NCBI GenBank assembly: GCA_902557155.1
Contig: CACDYR010000001.1
Location: 186,001 to 250,000, forward strand
Direction of reading: 5' to 3'
From: an uncultured Pelagibacteraceae bacterium
GTDB taxonomy: Bacteria; Pseudomonadota; Alphaproteobacteria; Pelagibacterales; Pelagibacteraceae
Length of the DNA: 64,000 nt
In this document: one piece after another, positions 25,329-35,627 of the stretch
Layout of the letters: every line of letters starts with the position of its first letter
Numbering within the stretch: the first letter of the stretch is position 1
Notes under the pieces: model-generated
Told to the model about the DNA's origin: nothing
What the model saw: the letters and a program-made list of their open reading frames with translations, nothing else
Database searches by the model: none
Position numbers and translations under genes: made by a program

Positions 25329-26156
25329 ATGGATATTTCAATTAAAAAAGACTTAGCGAGTAATTGGTTTAAGCTATTACAAAATGCAATATGTGACGAC
25401 ATTTTAAAAATTGAAAAAAATAAAGTAAATTTTCAATCAACTTCTTGGAATAGAAGCAGTAAAAAAGATGAAGGTGGTGGTGAATATAGAATACTTAAAA
25501 ATGGAAAAATTTTTGAAAAAGTAGGAGTAAATTTTTCAAAAGTTTATGGAAAATTTCCTAAGCAATTTCAAAAGAATATACCAGGTGCTAGTAAAGATCC
25601 TAGATTTTGGGCATCAGGAATATCAATAGTTATGCACATGCAAAACCCCCATATTCCTGCAATGCATTTTAATACCAGATTTATTTGTACAACAAAGAAT
25701 TGGTTTGGCGGAGGTATGGATGTAACCCCAGCAATAAAAGATGAAAAAGAGAAGAAAAACTTTCATAAAATATTAAAGGCAATGTGCGATAGACATAATA
25801 AAAATTATTATAAAAAATATAAAAAGTGGTGTGATGAATATTTTTATCTACCTCACAGAAAAGAAGCCAGAGGCATAGGTGGAATATTTTTTGACTATAA
25901 AAATGATAATTTTGAAAATGACTTTAAATTTGTCAGAGATGTTGGTGTTACATTTCAAATGCTATTTAATGAAATAATTAAAAAAAAATTAAAAAGAAAA
26001 TGGACTTTAAAAGATAAAGAGTTTCAGTATATTAAAAGAGGTCGATACGCAGAGTTTAATTTGCTCTACGATAGAGGAACAAAATTTGGGCTACAAACTG
26101 GTGGTAATGTTGAAGGGATTTTGATGTCATTACCTCCGGTTGCAAAATGGAAATAA
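25329..26156 (+). CDS. hemF: oxygen-dependent coproporphyrinogen oxidase
   Basis: [67 protein letters not shown]. Confidence 0.97.
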   Translation: MDISIKKDLASNWFKLLQNAICDDILKIEKNKVNFQSTSWNRSSKKDEGGGEYRILKNGKIFEKVGVNFSKVYGKFPKQFQKNIPGASKDPRFWASGISIVMHMQNPHIPAMHFNTRFICTTKNWFGGGMDVTPAIKDEKEKKNFHKILKAMCDRHNKNYYKKYKKWCDEYFYLPHRKEARGIGGIFFDYKNDNFENDFKFVRDVGVTFQMLFNEIIKKKLKRKWTLKDKEFQYIKRGRYAEFNLLYDRGTKFGLQTGGNVEGILMSLPPVAKWK

Positions 26157-26160
26157 AAAA

Positions 26161-26637
26161 ATGGATAAAGAGCCAATAACATTAAACGGATTAAATAAAC
26201 TAAAAGAAGAATTAGTTTTTTTAAAAGAAAAAAAAAGACCTGAGATAGTAGCTGCAATTGCTGAAGCGAGATCCCATGGAGACCTTAAAGAAAATGCTGA
26301 ATATCATGCAGCTAAAGAAGAACAATCTCATAACGAAGGAAGAATTACAGAAATTAACGATATTATTGCAAGAGCAAATGTTATTGATGTTACAAAACTA
26401 AACAATGAAGGAAAAGTAATTTTTGGATCTACAGTTTATTTAGAAGATTTAGATACTGGTGAAAAAATTAATTATAAAATTGTTGGAAGAGATGAGGCAG
26501 ATTTAAAACAAAAACTGATTTTCTTTCAATCACCAATTGGTAAAGGCTTGATTGGAAAAAATAAAAGTGATTTAGTTGAAATAAATACACCCTCTGGTGT
26601 AAAAAATTTTGAAATTAAAGACGTTAAATATATTTAA
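26161..26637 (+). CDS. greA: transcription elongation factor GreA
   Basis: [51 protein letters not shown] at 26161 preferred over ORF start 26140. Confidence 0.97.
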   Translation: MDKEPITLNGLNKLKEELVFLKEKKRPEIVAAIAEARSHGDLKENAEYHAAKEEQSHNEGRITEINDIIARANVIDVTKLNNEGKVIFGSTVYLEDLDTGEKINYKIVGRDEADLKQKLIFFQSPIGKGLIGKNKSDLVEINTPSGVKNFEIKDVKYI

Positions 26638-27908
26638 CTTTTAACTATTTGCTGTACTTGCTTATCTGAAATTTGAAATCCATTTTGAACCCAAGTTTCT
26701 TCTATTTTTTTTAATTTATTACCTAAAGTTTTACCCTCAGGAATTTGAAATTTAGACATTAGTAGATCGGCCCCTATTGGCAAAGTTGGAATAGTTTTCT
26801 CTTTATAATTATCTAATAGTTTAATTAGTTTTTTCTCTACTTTGTTTGAGTTAAAAATTTTAAAATTAATTATATCTATTACAGCCTGTCGCCCATTAAA
26901 ATAAAAAAGTTTATTCAAATTTTTCTCTGTAAAGCTGTTTAGAGTTACTTTTTCTCTATAAAAAAGATCTATCAATTTTAATCTTTTCTTATCTTTGTTA
27001 GATATTTTAAATTTATAAAGAAAATAATCAGCATTATCAGTCCCATCAATCACTAAAAGCGCAATCAAGAATATAAAGTCAATTTTTAAAAAATTCTCTA
27101 CAGCATAAGAATTTTGTTTTTTAAAATTTTTAATATTCTTTAATTGAGGGAAAATTATTTCTACGAGTTCTAAACTTTCTTTATCTTTAAAGAGTTTTAA
27201 AAATCCATTTGAACTAGTTATTTTTTTTAGTTCATCGATTAACCTTTCAGATGATATATTTGAAATTCCATCAATATTTTTTTTTATATTTTTTATTATT
27301 TCTGGCTGGTGCTTATGATTTGAGTAATTTAAATAAAATCTTAAATACCTCAAAATACGTAAATAATCCTCTTGAATTCTTTTTTCCGCATTGCCAATAA
27401 AATTAATATACCCATCCTCCAAATCTTTTTTACCGTTAAATGGATCAAATAAATTACCATCCCCATCTGCATAAATTGAATTGATAGTAAAATCCCTTCT
27501 AGAGGCATCTTCCTTCCAATCTAAAGAGAATTCTACTTCAGCATGCCTTCCATCAGTTGAGACATCTTTCCTTAAAGAAGTAATTTCGTATTTATATTCG
27601 TCAATTGTTGCAGTTATAGTTCCGTGTTCAATTCCTGTTTCGTAATAACTTATTTGTTTATTTTTAAGAGCCTCACAAACTTCCGAGGGAGTTAAATTTG
27701 TTGCTAGGTCAATATCATCAACATTTTCTTTTTTTATCACTTTTCTTACACACCCACCCACATATCTGATTTCACTTTTCTCTGAAAAATTATTAATTGC
27801 TTCAAAAATTTTATTTGTGGGTTTTGTTAAAGTAATTTGTTTTAAATTTTGACTGATATAATCAAGATTTTTTGATCGGGAAAAAAATTTATCTAAAAAA
27901 TTTTTCAT
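26634..27908 (-). CDS. cca: CCA tRNA nucleotidyltransferase / poly(A) polymerase family
   Basis: [102 protein letters not shown]. Confidence 0.93.
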   Translation of the reverse strand: MKNFLDKFFSRSKNLDYISQNLKQITLTKPTNKIFEAINNFSEKSEIRYVGGCVRKVIKKENVDDIDLATNLTPSEVCEALKNKQISYYETGIEHGTITATIDEYKYEITSLRKDVSTDGRHAEVEFSLDWKEDASRRDFTINSIYADGDGNLFDPFNGKKDLEDGYINFIGNAEKRIQEDYLRILRYLRFYLNYSNHKHQPEIIKNIKKNIDGISNISSERLIDELKKITSSNGFLKLFKDKESLELVEIIFPQLKNIKNFKKQNSYAVENFLKIDFIFLIALLVIDGTDNADYFLYKFKISNKDKKRLKLIDLFYREKVTLNSFTEKNLNKLFYFNGRQAVIDIINFKIFNSNKVEKKLIKLLDNYKEKTIPTLPIGADLLMSKFQIPEGKTLGNKLKKIEETWVQNGFQISDKQVQQIVKS

Positions 27909-27911
27909 AAA

Positions 27912-27985
27912 TGGCTGGGGCGCTAGGATTCGAACCTAGGATGCAGGTACCAAAAACCCGTGCCTTACCGCTTGGCTACGCCCCA
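27912..27985 (-). tRNA. tRNA-Gln (anticodon UUG) with encoded 3' CCA
   Basis: Reverse complement TGGGGCGTAGCCAAGCGGTAAGGCACGGGTTTTTGGTACCTGCATCCTAGGTTCGAATCCTAGCGCCCCAGCCA folds as a cloverleaf: acceptor TGGGGCG/CGCCCCA, anticodon stem CGGGT/ACCTG, loop TTTTGGT, T-loop TTCGAAT. Confidence 0.96.
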
Positions 27986-28018
27986 ATACTAGCTTCCTAT
28001 AACATAAAAATATAAAAT

Positions 28019-28864
28019 TCATATAGTTTTTGCTGTAACACACCAATAATTTTTATATTTTCTTTTAAATTTAGCTTTTGCCAATTTACAACTCTTTAAT
28101 GAATTATAATAGGCAACAATTGTTGATCCTGAACCAGTCATTCTTACAAATAATGGATTATTTATACTTTCTAAGAACAACTTTATTTTTTTAAGTTTTG
28201 GATATTTTTTGAGTGCTATTGTTTCAAGGGCATTTTGTTGATCAATCAAATATTTTACTCCAAACATGTTTTTTTTAGGTTTGTTATATTTTGATTTTGT
28301 ATACTTTCGAACAGCTGAGTATATTTTTTTAGTTGAGCACCCAAAATCAGGCTTTACTAAAGTAGAGTAATATTTTGGAGTATTATAAATCTTTTTTATT
28401 CTACCACCTGATGACAACACACAGCTGGATGAAATGGTTCCCAGAATAACATCGGAGCCAACCAAGTCACAGATACTTCGAGTTTTTTGATGATTGGGAT
28501 TAATAATTTTTTTTTTAACCAGATAATTAAACACACTAGCTGCGTTCATTGATCCCCCACCCAACCCAGCTTCTTGAGGGATTAATTTTTTTATTTTAAC
28601 TTTGAATTTTTTATTTTTTAATAAATTTTCTTTATCTAGTATTTGAAATAATTTTTGAACGGTATTTTTTTTTCCTATATTTTTAGAAAATTTTCCATAA
28701 AAAGAAATATGGTGTTTTTTTCCATTATGTTGATTTATCGAAATAACATCATGTAAATCTATGAAACCAATTATACTTTCAATTTTATGTAAAACCTTTT
28801 TTTTTCCAGTGATATTTAATGCTAAATTTAACTTTGCATTAGATTTAATTTTATTAATTTTCAT
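28019..28864 (-). CDS. ispE: 4-(cytidine 5'-diphospho)-2-C-methyl-D-erythritol kinase
   Basis: SNAKLNLALNITGKK, LIPQEAGLGGGSMNAASVFNYL (GHMP), VRMTGSGSTIVAYY. Confidence 0.95.
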   Translation of the reverse strand: MKINKIKSNAKLNLALNITGKKKVLHKIESIIGFIDLHDVISINQHNGKKHHISFYGKFSKNIGKKNTVQKLFQILDKENLLKNKKFKVKIKKLIPQEAGLGGGSMNAASVFNYLVKKKIINPNHQKTRSICDLVGSDVILGTISSSCVLSSGGRIKKIYNTPKYYSTLVKPDFGCSTKKIYSAVRKYTKSKYNKPKKNMFGVKYLIDQQNALETIALKKYPKLKKIKLFLESINNPLFVRMTGSGSTIVAYYNSLKSCKLAKAKFKRKYKNYWCVTAKTI

Positions 28865-30550
28865 TTAGGAATTTTTAAGACCCTCAATTACTTTAATATT
28901 AATTTTTTCTCTCATATCGTCTTCGGTATCATCAAAAGTTAATACGTTGTTCCAAAAATATCTTGCTTGAATTTTTCGATTTAATTTCCATAAAATGTCT
29001 CCATAATGATCATTCACGATCGGATCATCTGGCATTAATTCTACAGCTCTTTTTAAATACTTTTCTGCTTCTAGATAATCCTCTATTAAAAAATACGCCC
29101 ATCCAATTGAATCAATAATATATGGATCATTGCTTTTTAAATCATATGCTGTTTTCAACATATCCATTGCTTCATTAATTTTATAATCGCGCTCTAACCA
29201 GGAGTAAGCAAGGTAATTCAAAATATATGCATCACTAGGATCAATTTTAAGCGCATGCAATAAATCTTCATCTGACTTTTCATAATTTCCCATTCTTTCA
29301 TAGCTACCGCCTCTACGATACAATACATCTGATTTAATAAGTGAATTGTCATCCAGTGTTAAAATAATTTCTGTATAACGATCTATTGCCTTTTGATAAT
29401 TTTTAGAATTCTTATAAAAATTGGCTAAATCAAAAATCATTTTTATATTTGGATTTTCAATTTTATTAAATTTTGAATCTATGTATTTAATTCCATTTTC
29501 ATAATCCTGCTCTTGAATTATTATTTGAGCTTCTTTTTTTAATCTAAACCAATAATAAAATTCATCTTCTTTTTTAAAGTTTTTTAAGATCCTTTGTACT
29601 TTATCAAATTCATCATTAAGATAAAAATTTTCTGCAACTAGTGACAAATTAAATTCAAACTTGGGATTTAAATAGTTTGACAAATTTAAGTAAAAATTTG
29701 ATTTCTCAAAATTATCCTGAGAAGAATAAAGATTAGAGATTAAAAATAAAAACTCACTTACAAGATCATTATGATCTTTGCATGAAAAAATTTTTCCAAA
29801 ATCATCGAACTTTTCTTTGTCTACCCAACTTTTACTTTGTGAAAGTAAAAGTGTTGAATTTATATAATCAATTTGTTCAACAACTAATCTTGCTTCATTT
29901 AATTTATTGTTATCAATTAAATGATTAAGATAAAAAAAAATGTATCTTGAATAGTCGCCTTGCTGATTATTAATTAAATTAAGAAAATATGAAGAAGTTC
30001 TTTTATCTTCAATATAACATCTTTGGAATGTCTCAGCTATAAGAGACAGGTTTCCAAAGTTTTTTTTGTTATCTAATATTTTTTTATTTTTAAATGTATA
30101 AATGTATTGTTTAAGTGTTTCAAATATAACTAGGTTTATCCTATCTTCATCTTGAAATTTTAAACTTTGTGTTAAATATTCGTCAGCCTTTTTAAAGTTA
30201 TTTTTTTTTAAACTGTCAATTATTAAAATTATATACGCATCATAAAAATCTGAATTAGATTTGTTTGCATTGTTATTTAATACATTAATTGCTTGAGGTA
30301 CTTTGTTATCTAAAACTAAAGAATTAACATATCTTTTTAAATAACTATCATGTTTGTTAATTAATACTTTGGTTAAGTTAAAAAATTTTAAAGCTTCAGA
30401 ATTATCTCGATTTTCAAATGCAACAATTCCAGAAAAATAATTTGATAAATCTCTTGAGTTGAAATCATTAAAAGTAGCACTTTTAGAATACAAAGGTGTC
30501 TGATAAGATAGGAACATTAATAGTACTAATTTTAGAAATTTTAGGAACAT
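28865..30550 (-). CDS. TPR-repeat protein, probably secreted or membrane-anchored
   Basis: N-terminal hydrophobic signal; multiple TPRs (DALKIDPSDAYILNYLAYSWLER; KRAVELMPDDPIVNDHYGDILWK). Confidence 0.85.
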   Translation of the reverse strand: MFLKFLKLVLLMFLSYQTPLYSKSATFNDFNSRDLSNYFSGIVAFENRDNSEALKFFNLTKVLINKHDSYLKRYVNSLVLDNKVPQAINVLNNNANKSNSDFYDAYIILIIDSLKKNNFKKADEYLTQSLKFQDEDRINLVIFETLKQYIYTFKNKKILDNKKNFGNLSLIAETFQRCYIEDKRTSSYFLNLINNQQGDYSRYIFFYLNHLIDNNKLNEARLVVEQIDYINSTLLLSQSKSWVDKEKFDDFGKIFSCKDHNDLVSEFLFLISNLYSSQDNFEKSNFYLNLSNYLNPKFEFNLSLVAENFYLNDEFDKVQRILKNFKKEDEFYYWFRLKKEAQIIIQEQDYENGIKYIDSKFNKIENPNIKMIFDLANFYKNSKNYQKAIDRYTEIILTLDDNSLIKSDVLYRRGGSYERMGNYEKSDEDLLHALKIDPSDAYILNYLAYSWLERDYKINEAMDMLKTAYDLKSNDPYIIDSIGWAYFLIEDYLEAEKYLKRAVELMPDDPIVNDHYGDILWKLNRKIQARYFWNNVLTFDDTEDDMREKINIKVIEGLKNS

Positions 30551-30561
30551 GTAACCATACT

Positions 30562-31281
30562 ATGACTAAAAAAGTGATAAATCAAAATACCAAATTAAAC
30601 CAAGAACTAATTAATACTATTGAGCCAAAATTTATATTCGCTGATAAGCCAATAAATAGATTTAATATTTTAGAAACTAACAATGGCACCCTGAAAATTA
30701 ATAAAGAAGAATTCCTAAAAAATTTAAAAGATCAAATAAATTCAATTGAAAATTGTAAATTGAAAGAAAATTCAAACAAAATTATTTTAGGTGAGGGAAA
30801 TATAAATAGCCCTTTAATGTTAATTGGGGAGTCTCCTGGGGCTGAAGAAGAAAAATTGGGTGTCCCATTCAGAGGTGAAGTTGGCGAACTTCTTAACAAA
30901 ATGCTTATAGCCATCAATATTAAGAGACAAAATATTTACACTAGTTATGCAATCAATTTTAGACCACCTGATGACAGAAAACCAACCTCAACTGAAATTA
31001 AAAGATACTCAGTATTTTTGAAGGAGCATATATCGATTATAAACCCAAAGATTATTGTTTTAATGGGTAGTTCGGCAATGGAGGCTGTAACAGGAATAAG
31101 TGAAAAAATAACTAATGAAAGAGGACATTGGAAGGAAGTGATTTTAAAAAACAAAACATTCCCTTTAATGATAACTTTTAATCCATCTTATTTAATCCGT
31201 TTTCCAGAAAATAAAAAACACTCATGGGAAGATTTAAAGAAAATTAGAGACAAAATCAAAGATCTTAATTTAAAATTTTGA
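30562..31281 (+). CDS. uracil-DNA glycosylase superfamily protein (family-4-like)
   Basis: ILGEGNINSPLMLIGESPGAEEEKLGVPFRGEVGELLNKML, NFRPPDDRKPTSTEI, NPSYLIRFP. ATG at 30562 preferred over ORF start 30496, which overlaps the divergent gene. Confidence 0.88.
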   Translation: MTKKVINQNTKLNQELINTIEPKFIFADKPINRFNILETNNGTLKINKEEFLKNLKDQINSIENCKLKENSNKIILGEGNINSPLMLIGESPGAEEEKLGVPFRGEVGELLNKMLIAINIKRQNIYTSYAINFRPPDDRKPTSTEIKRYSVFLKEHISIINPKIIVLMGSSAMEAVTGISEKITNERGHWKEVILKNKTFPLMITFNPSYLIRFPENKKHSWEDLKKIRDKIKDLNLKF

Positions 31282-31841
31282 TGAAAATAATTGCTGGGGT
31301 TGATGAGGTTGGTAGAGGAAGTTTAATTGGGCCTGTTTATGCTTCAGCAGTAATTTTAAAAAAATCAATTAATTCAAAGTTATTAAAAGATTCAAAATCA
31401 TTAAGTAAAAAAAAGAGAGAGTATCTATGTACATATATAAAAAAAAATTCTACTTGGTCCATAGGCAAAGCTTCTGTCAAAGAAATAGAAAAGCTGAATA
31501 TACTTCAAGCAAGTTTGCTGGCTATGAAAAGAGCTATAAAAAAACTTAAGAAAAAACCAACACACGTTCTGATAGATGGAAACAAAACTCCAGAATTAGA
31601 AAATTATAATTTAAAATCAGTTATTAAAGGAGATAAAAAAATCCCCTCTATTTCGGCAGCTTCTATAATTGCGAAAGTATCAAGGGATAAATTTATAACC
31701 ACCTTGTCAAAAAAAAATAAAGGTTATGACTGGGATAAAAACTTTGGGTACGGAACAAAACAGCACTTAAAAGCTTTGAAAAAATTAGGTATTACTAAAC
31801 ATCATAGAAAAACTTTTTCACCAATATCTAAAATAAATTAA
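31281..31841 (+). CDS. rnhB: ribonuclease HII
   Basis: AGVDEVGRGSLIGPVYASAVIL, LKDSKSLSKKKRE, IPSISAASIIAKVSRDKF. Confidence 0.97.
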   Translation: MKIIAGVDEVGRGSLIGPVYASAVILKKSINSKLLKDSKSLSKKKREYLCTYIKKNSTWSIGKASVKEIEKLNILQASLLAMKRAIKKLKKKPTHVLIDGNKTPELENYNLKSVIKGDKKIPSISAASIIAKVSRDKFITTLSKKNKGYDWDKNFGYGTKQHLKALKKLGITKHHRKTFSPISKIN

Positions 31842-31904
31842 CACTACATCTAGTTACCTTCTAATTTAGAAACACTAATCGAATCCAAATTTTTCAATCT
31901 CAGG

Positions 31905-31933
31905 TTGACCGTAGAATCCATTTGGAGTCTAAT
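31905..31933 (+). promoter_or_regulatory. predicted sigma70-type promoter of ccrM carrying GANTC sites
   Basis: TTGACC (31905-31910), 17-bp spacer, TCTAAT (31928-31933); GAATC at 31914-31918 in spacer and GAGTC at 31925-31929 overlapping the -10; further GAATC at 31881-31885. Confidence 0.5.
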
Positions 31934-31945
31934 TAATTTTTACAA

Positions 31946-33016
31946 ATGAAAACTGATTTCAAAAATAAAATAATTAATGGAGATAGTCTCGAAAAATTAA
32001 AAAAAATTCCACGTGAAACTTTTGATTTAATTTTTGCTGACCCTCCTTACAACTTACAATTAAAAAGTGAATTAACAAGACCGGATAGATCAAAGGTTAG
32101 TGCGGTAAATGATAAGTGGGATCAATTTGAAAATTTTAAAAAATATGATGATTTCACTTATGAATGGCTTAGTGAATGTAAAAGAATTTTAAAAAAAGAT
32201 GGAGCTATTTGGGTTATAGGAAGCTACCATAATATTTTTAGAGTTGGCACAGCAATACAAAATTTAGGTTTCTGGATTTTAAATGATGTTATTTGGAATA
32301 AAAATAATCCAATGCCAAACTTTAGAGGGACACGTTTTACTAATGCTCATGAAACTTTAATATGGGCTTCTAAAAGTGAGAAATCAAAATATACATTTAA
32401 TTATCAATCTTTAAAATGTTTAAATGATGATCTTCAAATGAGATCTAATTGGAATCTTCCAATATGCAATGGTTCTGAAAGACTTAAAAAAAATGGAAAA
32501 AAAATTCACTCAACACAAAAACCAGAAGCGCTATTACATAGAATTTTACTAGCTACATCTAATAAAAATGACCTCATACTTGATCCTTTTTTAGGATCAG
32601 GAACAACAGCTACAGTAGCAAAAAAACTAGGAAGAAATTATTTTGGAATAGAAAAAGAACAAAATTATTTTAAAGCTGCTGAGCAACGCATAAAAGAAAC
32701 AAAACCTATTGAAGATGATTTATTAGATACTCTAAAAAATAATAGATCAAAACCAAGAATTCCTTTTGGTTCATTAGTCGAGCTTGGAATAATTAAACCT
32801 GGAACTAATATTTTTGATAATAAGAAAAAAATAACAGCCAGAATTATGGCTGATGGTAGTATAAAACATAATCAAGCAGAGGGTTCTATACACAAAGTTG
32901 CGGCTACTATTTTAGGAGCAGAAAGTTGCAACGGATGGACTTTTTGGCACTGTGATATAAATGGGCGAACTTATCCTATTGATTATCTAAGACAAAGATT
33001 AATTTCTAAAAGTTAA
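31946..33016 (+). CDS. ccrM: adenine-specific DNA methyltransferase, CcrM type (predicted GANTC specificity)
   Basis: DLIFADPPYNLQL (DPPY), FLGSGTTATVAKKLGRNYFGIE, C-terminal GSLVELGIIKPGTNIF...HNQAEGSIHKVAATI domain characteristic of CcrM. Confidence 0.93.
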   Translation: MKTDFKNKIINGDSLEKLKKIPRETFDLIFADPPYNLQLKSELTRPDRSKVSAVNDKWDQFENFKKYDDFTYEWLSECKRILKKDGAIWVIGSYHNIFRVGTAIQNLGFWILNDVIWNKNNPMPNFRGTRFTNAHETLIWASKSEKSKYTFNYQSLKCLNDDLQMRSNWNLPICNGSERLKKNGKKIHSTQKPEALLHRILLATSNKNDLILDPFLGSGTTATVAKKLGRNYFGIEKEQNYFKAAEQRIKETKPIEDDLLDTLKNNRSKPRIPFGSLVELGIIKPGTNIFDNKKKITARIMADGSIKHNQAEGSIHKVAATILGAESCNGWTFWHCDINGRTYPIDYLRQRLISKS

Positions 33017-34155
33017 CTTTTATAAATTTTACCCAAATAACTTTCTAAAAATTTTTTATTTTTAGTTAAAAGTTTTAAAAAAATATTTCTAATTATGATC
33101 ATAATTGGATTTGATAAATGAAAGGCAAATTGATTGAAATTAGATCTACTGTTAATCATTTTTACTCTCTTTAATCTGATATCATAAAAATTATTATTAT
33201 TTATTAAACATTCATATAATTCATTAGCACCCTCAATTGATTGGGAAGCTCCCTGCGCAAATGAAGGTGAAAAAGCAAAAAATGCATCTCCTACAAGGAA
33301 TATCTTTTTTGGAGGATTATATAAGTTTTTACTTACAAATATTGGAAATAATTTAATATTTTGAAGACTTTCCAAAAAACTTTGAGAAACTTTTTGAGAT
33401 AATTTAAATTTAATATTTTTTATAAAAGAACTCTCGGTAAAAAGATTATAGTTCTCTTGCTCATTTGAATTTAATTTATGTTTTAAAATGCCAATAAAAT
33501 TTAATTTTTTATCATTATTAATTGGATAAACAACATAATGAAAATTTGGTCCTAAAAACAAAGAAATATTTTCTTCATTTATATTTTGAAAATTTTCTCT
33601 AGATATAGTGCCCCTAATAGCAATCGTATCATTGTAAATTGGTTTTGATTTATTGGCTGAAATTAATAACTTCCCTTTAGAAAACACACCGTCTGAAATA
33701 ATTAAGTAATCACAAGTTATATTATTTTTATCAAATGTTAATTTGATTGAATCTTTATCGTAAACAATCTGTTCAATATTGTGGTTATATTTAATCATAT
33801 CTTCGTTTATTTGTTTTTTTAAAAATTGAAGCAATTTTGATCTTTTCAATGTTGTGTATTTGCAATCTTCGGAATTAAATTTAGAGATGTCTAAGTCACA
33901 AATTTTTTTTGAATTTTTAATTTCATAAAAATCAATTTTTTTTGGATTAAATTTTTCTTCTTCAGTGAAAGAAGTGAAGCCTATTTTATTTAAAAGCTTT
34001 ACACTATTTACCGACAACTGAATTCCATAACCTTCTTCCATTTCTATTGAATTCCTTTTTTCATAAATCGTGACCTGATAATCCTTATGATCTTTGAATA
34101 AATTGGCAATATACAAACCAGAAATTCCAGCACCAATTATTGCAATTTTTTTCAT
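33013..34155 (-). CDS. FAD-dependent monooxygenase (UbiH/salicylate hydroxylase-like)
   Basis: IIGAGISGLYIANLFKDHKDYQVTIYEKR, later GDAFFAFSPSFAQGASQSIEGANEL. Confidence 0.87.
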   Translation of the reverse strand: MKKIAIIGAGISGLYIANLFKDHKDYQVTIYEKRNSIEMEEGYGIQLSVNSVKLLNKIGFTSFTEEEKFNPKKIDFYEIKNSKKICDLDISKFNSEDCKYTTLKRSKLLQFLKKQINEDMIKYNHNIEQIVYDKDSIKLTFDKNNITCDYLIISDGVFSKGKLLISANKSKPIYNDTIAIRGTISRENFQNINEENISLFLGPNFHYVVYPINNDKKLNFIGILKHKLNSNEQENYNLFTESSFIKNIKFKLSQKVSQSFLESLQNIKLFPIFVSKNLYNPPKKIFLVGDAFFAFSPSFAQGASQSIEGANELYECLINNNNFYDIRLKRVKMINSRSNFNQFAFHLSNPIMIIIRNIFLKLLTKNKKFLESYLGKIYKS

Positions 34156-35138
34156 TTATGACTTTCTAAAAATTTAACTATCTTTTTTGTAAATGTTGGC
34201 AGTGTATAATTTTGAAGCTTTGTTGGATCAATCCAATAATTATTTTTATTTAAATTATATTTATTTTTAAATTCAATTTTAATATTCATGTTCATATTAG
34301 ACATTTTAAAATTCAAATCTTTATCAAAATTTTTAGGATTATTTACTTCCTCCATCGGGAAAATATTAAAATTTTTCAAAAAATTAAATTTATTATTTTT
34401 GATTAATAAATAATGATTATTTTTTTTATAAACATTTAGCTTGTAAAAAGTTTCCTTATCTTTTTTTTTAAATTTTACTAAATCAAAATTTTTATTTTTA
34501 AATGATTTGCATTTTTTTACTAATGGACAATGCTTACAATTAGGACTAACAGGTTTACAAATTAGTGCTCCTAATTCCATTAAAGCTTGAGCATAATCAC
34601 TAGACCTTTTGATAGATGTTCCAAAAATTTTTTTCTTCTCGTGTAAATTTTCTTTTTTTATTTGATCTTGTTTTTTTAAAAATAAGTATCTCTTTAATAC
34701 TCTTTCAATATTACCATCTAGAGGAATTATTGGCTCATTGAATGCAATTGCAGAAATTGCACTTGCTGTATAATCTCCAATTCCTGGAAGTGACTTTAAA
34801 TCTACAAAATTTCTAGGTATTTTTTTATTAAAATTTTTAACAACTATTTGAGCTGTTTTTTTTAAATTTCTTACTCTTGAATAATATCCAAGACCCTCCC
34901 AAAGTTTAATTAATTTTCTATCATCATATTTAGATAATTTTTCTATTGTGGGAATATTTTTTACAAATCTGTTAAAGTAAGGTATTACGGTTGCAACCTG
35001 GGTTTGCTGCAACATAAATTCACTTATTAAAGTGTAGTATTGCTTTTTTGTTTGAGAAACATTCTTTCTCCAAGGTAAAGATCTTTTATTTAAATCATAC
35101 CAATTAAGAATATTATTTGTTATTATTGGATCTTTCAT
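34152..35138 (-). CDS. mutY: A/G-specific adenine glycosylase
   Basis: LPWRKNVSQTKKQYYTLISEFMLQQTQVATVIPYF, SLPGIGDYTASAISAIAF, CKPVSPNCKHCPLVKKC Fe-S loop. Start at MKDPIITNNILNWYDL. Confidence 0.95.
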   Translation of the reverse strand: MKDPIITNNILNWYDLNKRSLPWRKNVSQTKKQYYTLISEFMLQQTQVATVIPYFNRFVKNIPTIEKLSKYDDRKLIKLWEGLGYYSRVRNLKKTAQIVVKNFNKKIPRNFVDLKSLPGIGDYTASAISAIAFNEPIIPLDGNIERVLKRYLFLKKQDQIKKENLHEKKKIFGTSIKRSSDYAQALMELGALICKPVSPNCKHCPLVKKCKSFKNKNFDLVKFKKKDKETFYKLNVYKKNNHYLLIKNNKFNFLKNFNIFPMEEVNNPKNFDKDLNFKMSNMNMNIKIEFKNKYNLNKNNYWIDPTKLQNYTLPTFTKKIVKFLESHK

Positions 35139-35627
35139 ATGCAATCTAAAAATAATACTAAGCAGAGAAACGCTAGCATTCAAGGATTAAGATCTTTCAA
35201 AGACACTTTGCCAAAAAATGTCAAAAAAATAATAAATAAAAAAGGTCATGTATATTCAGAAACGCTGAGCAATTGGAAATATTTAGTTGGAAACGAATTA
35301 TTTAAAATTTGCTATCCAAAAACATTTAAAAATTCAAATAAATTTGGTGTTAGTACCTTAATGGTTATGGTCAAGCGAGGACATGAAGTTGACGTAGAAT
35401 ATTCGAAAAAAGATATTTTAGATAAAATGAATAATTTTTTTGGATATTCTGTTGTTGAAAAGCTTAAATTCATAAGTTTTGATGATGAACATGAAATGAC
35501 GGGCTCGGGTGAAACAAAGGTTAAAAATGTGGCAATTAGTAAATACCAAGATAAGATTAAAGGTGTTAAAAACGAAAAAATTAAAAAATCATTAACAGAG
35601 TTAACCAGGGTTTTTAGAGAGAAATGA
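35139..35627 (+). CDS. DUF721 domain-containing protein
   Basis: 162 aa; VYSETLSNWKYLVGNELFKICYPKTF region resembles DUF721; in the mutY-DUF721-dsbA-smc order. Confidence 0.75.
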   Translation: MQSKNNTKQRNASIQGLRSFKDTLPKNVKKIINKKGHVYSETLSNWKYLVGNELFKICYPKTFKNSNKFGVSTLMVMVKRGHEVDVEYSKKDILDKMNNFFGYSVVEKLKFISFDDEHEMTGSGETKVKNVAISKYQDKIKGVKNEKIKKSLTELTRVFREK

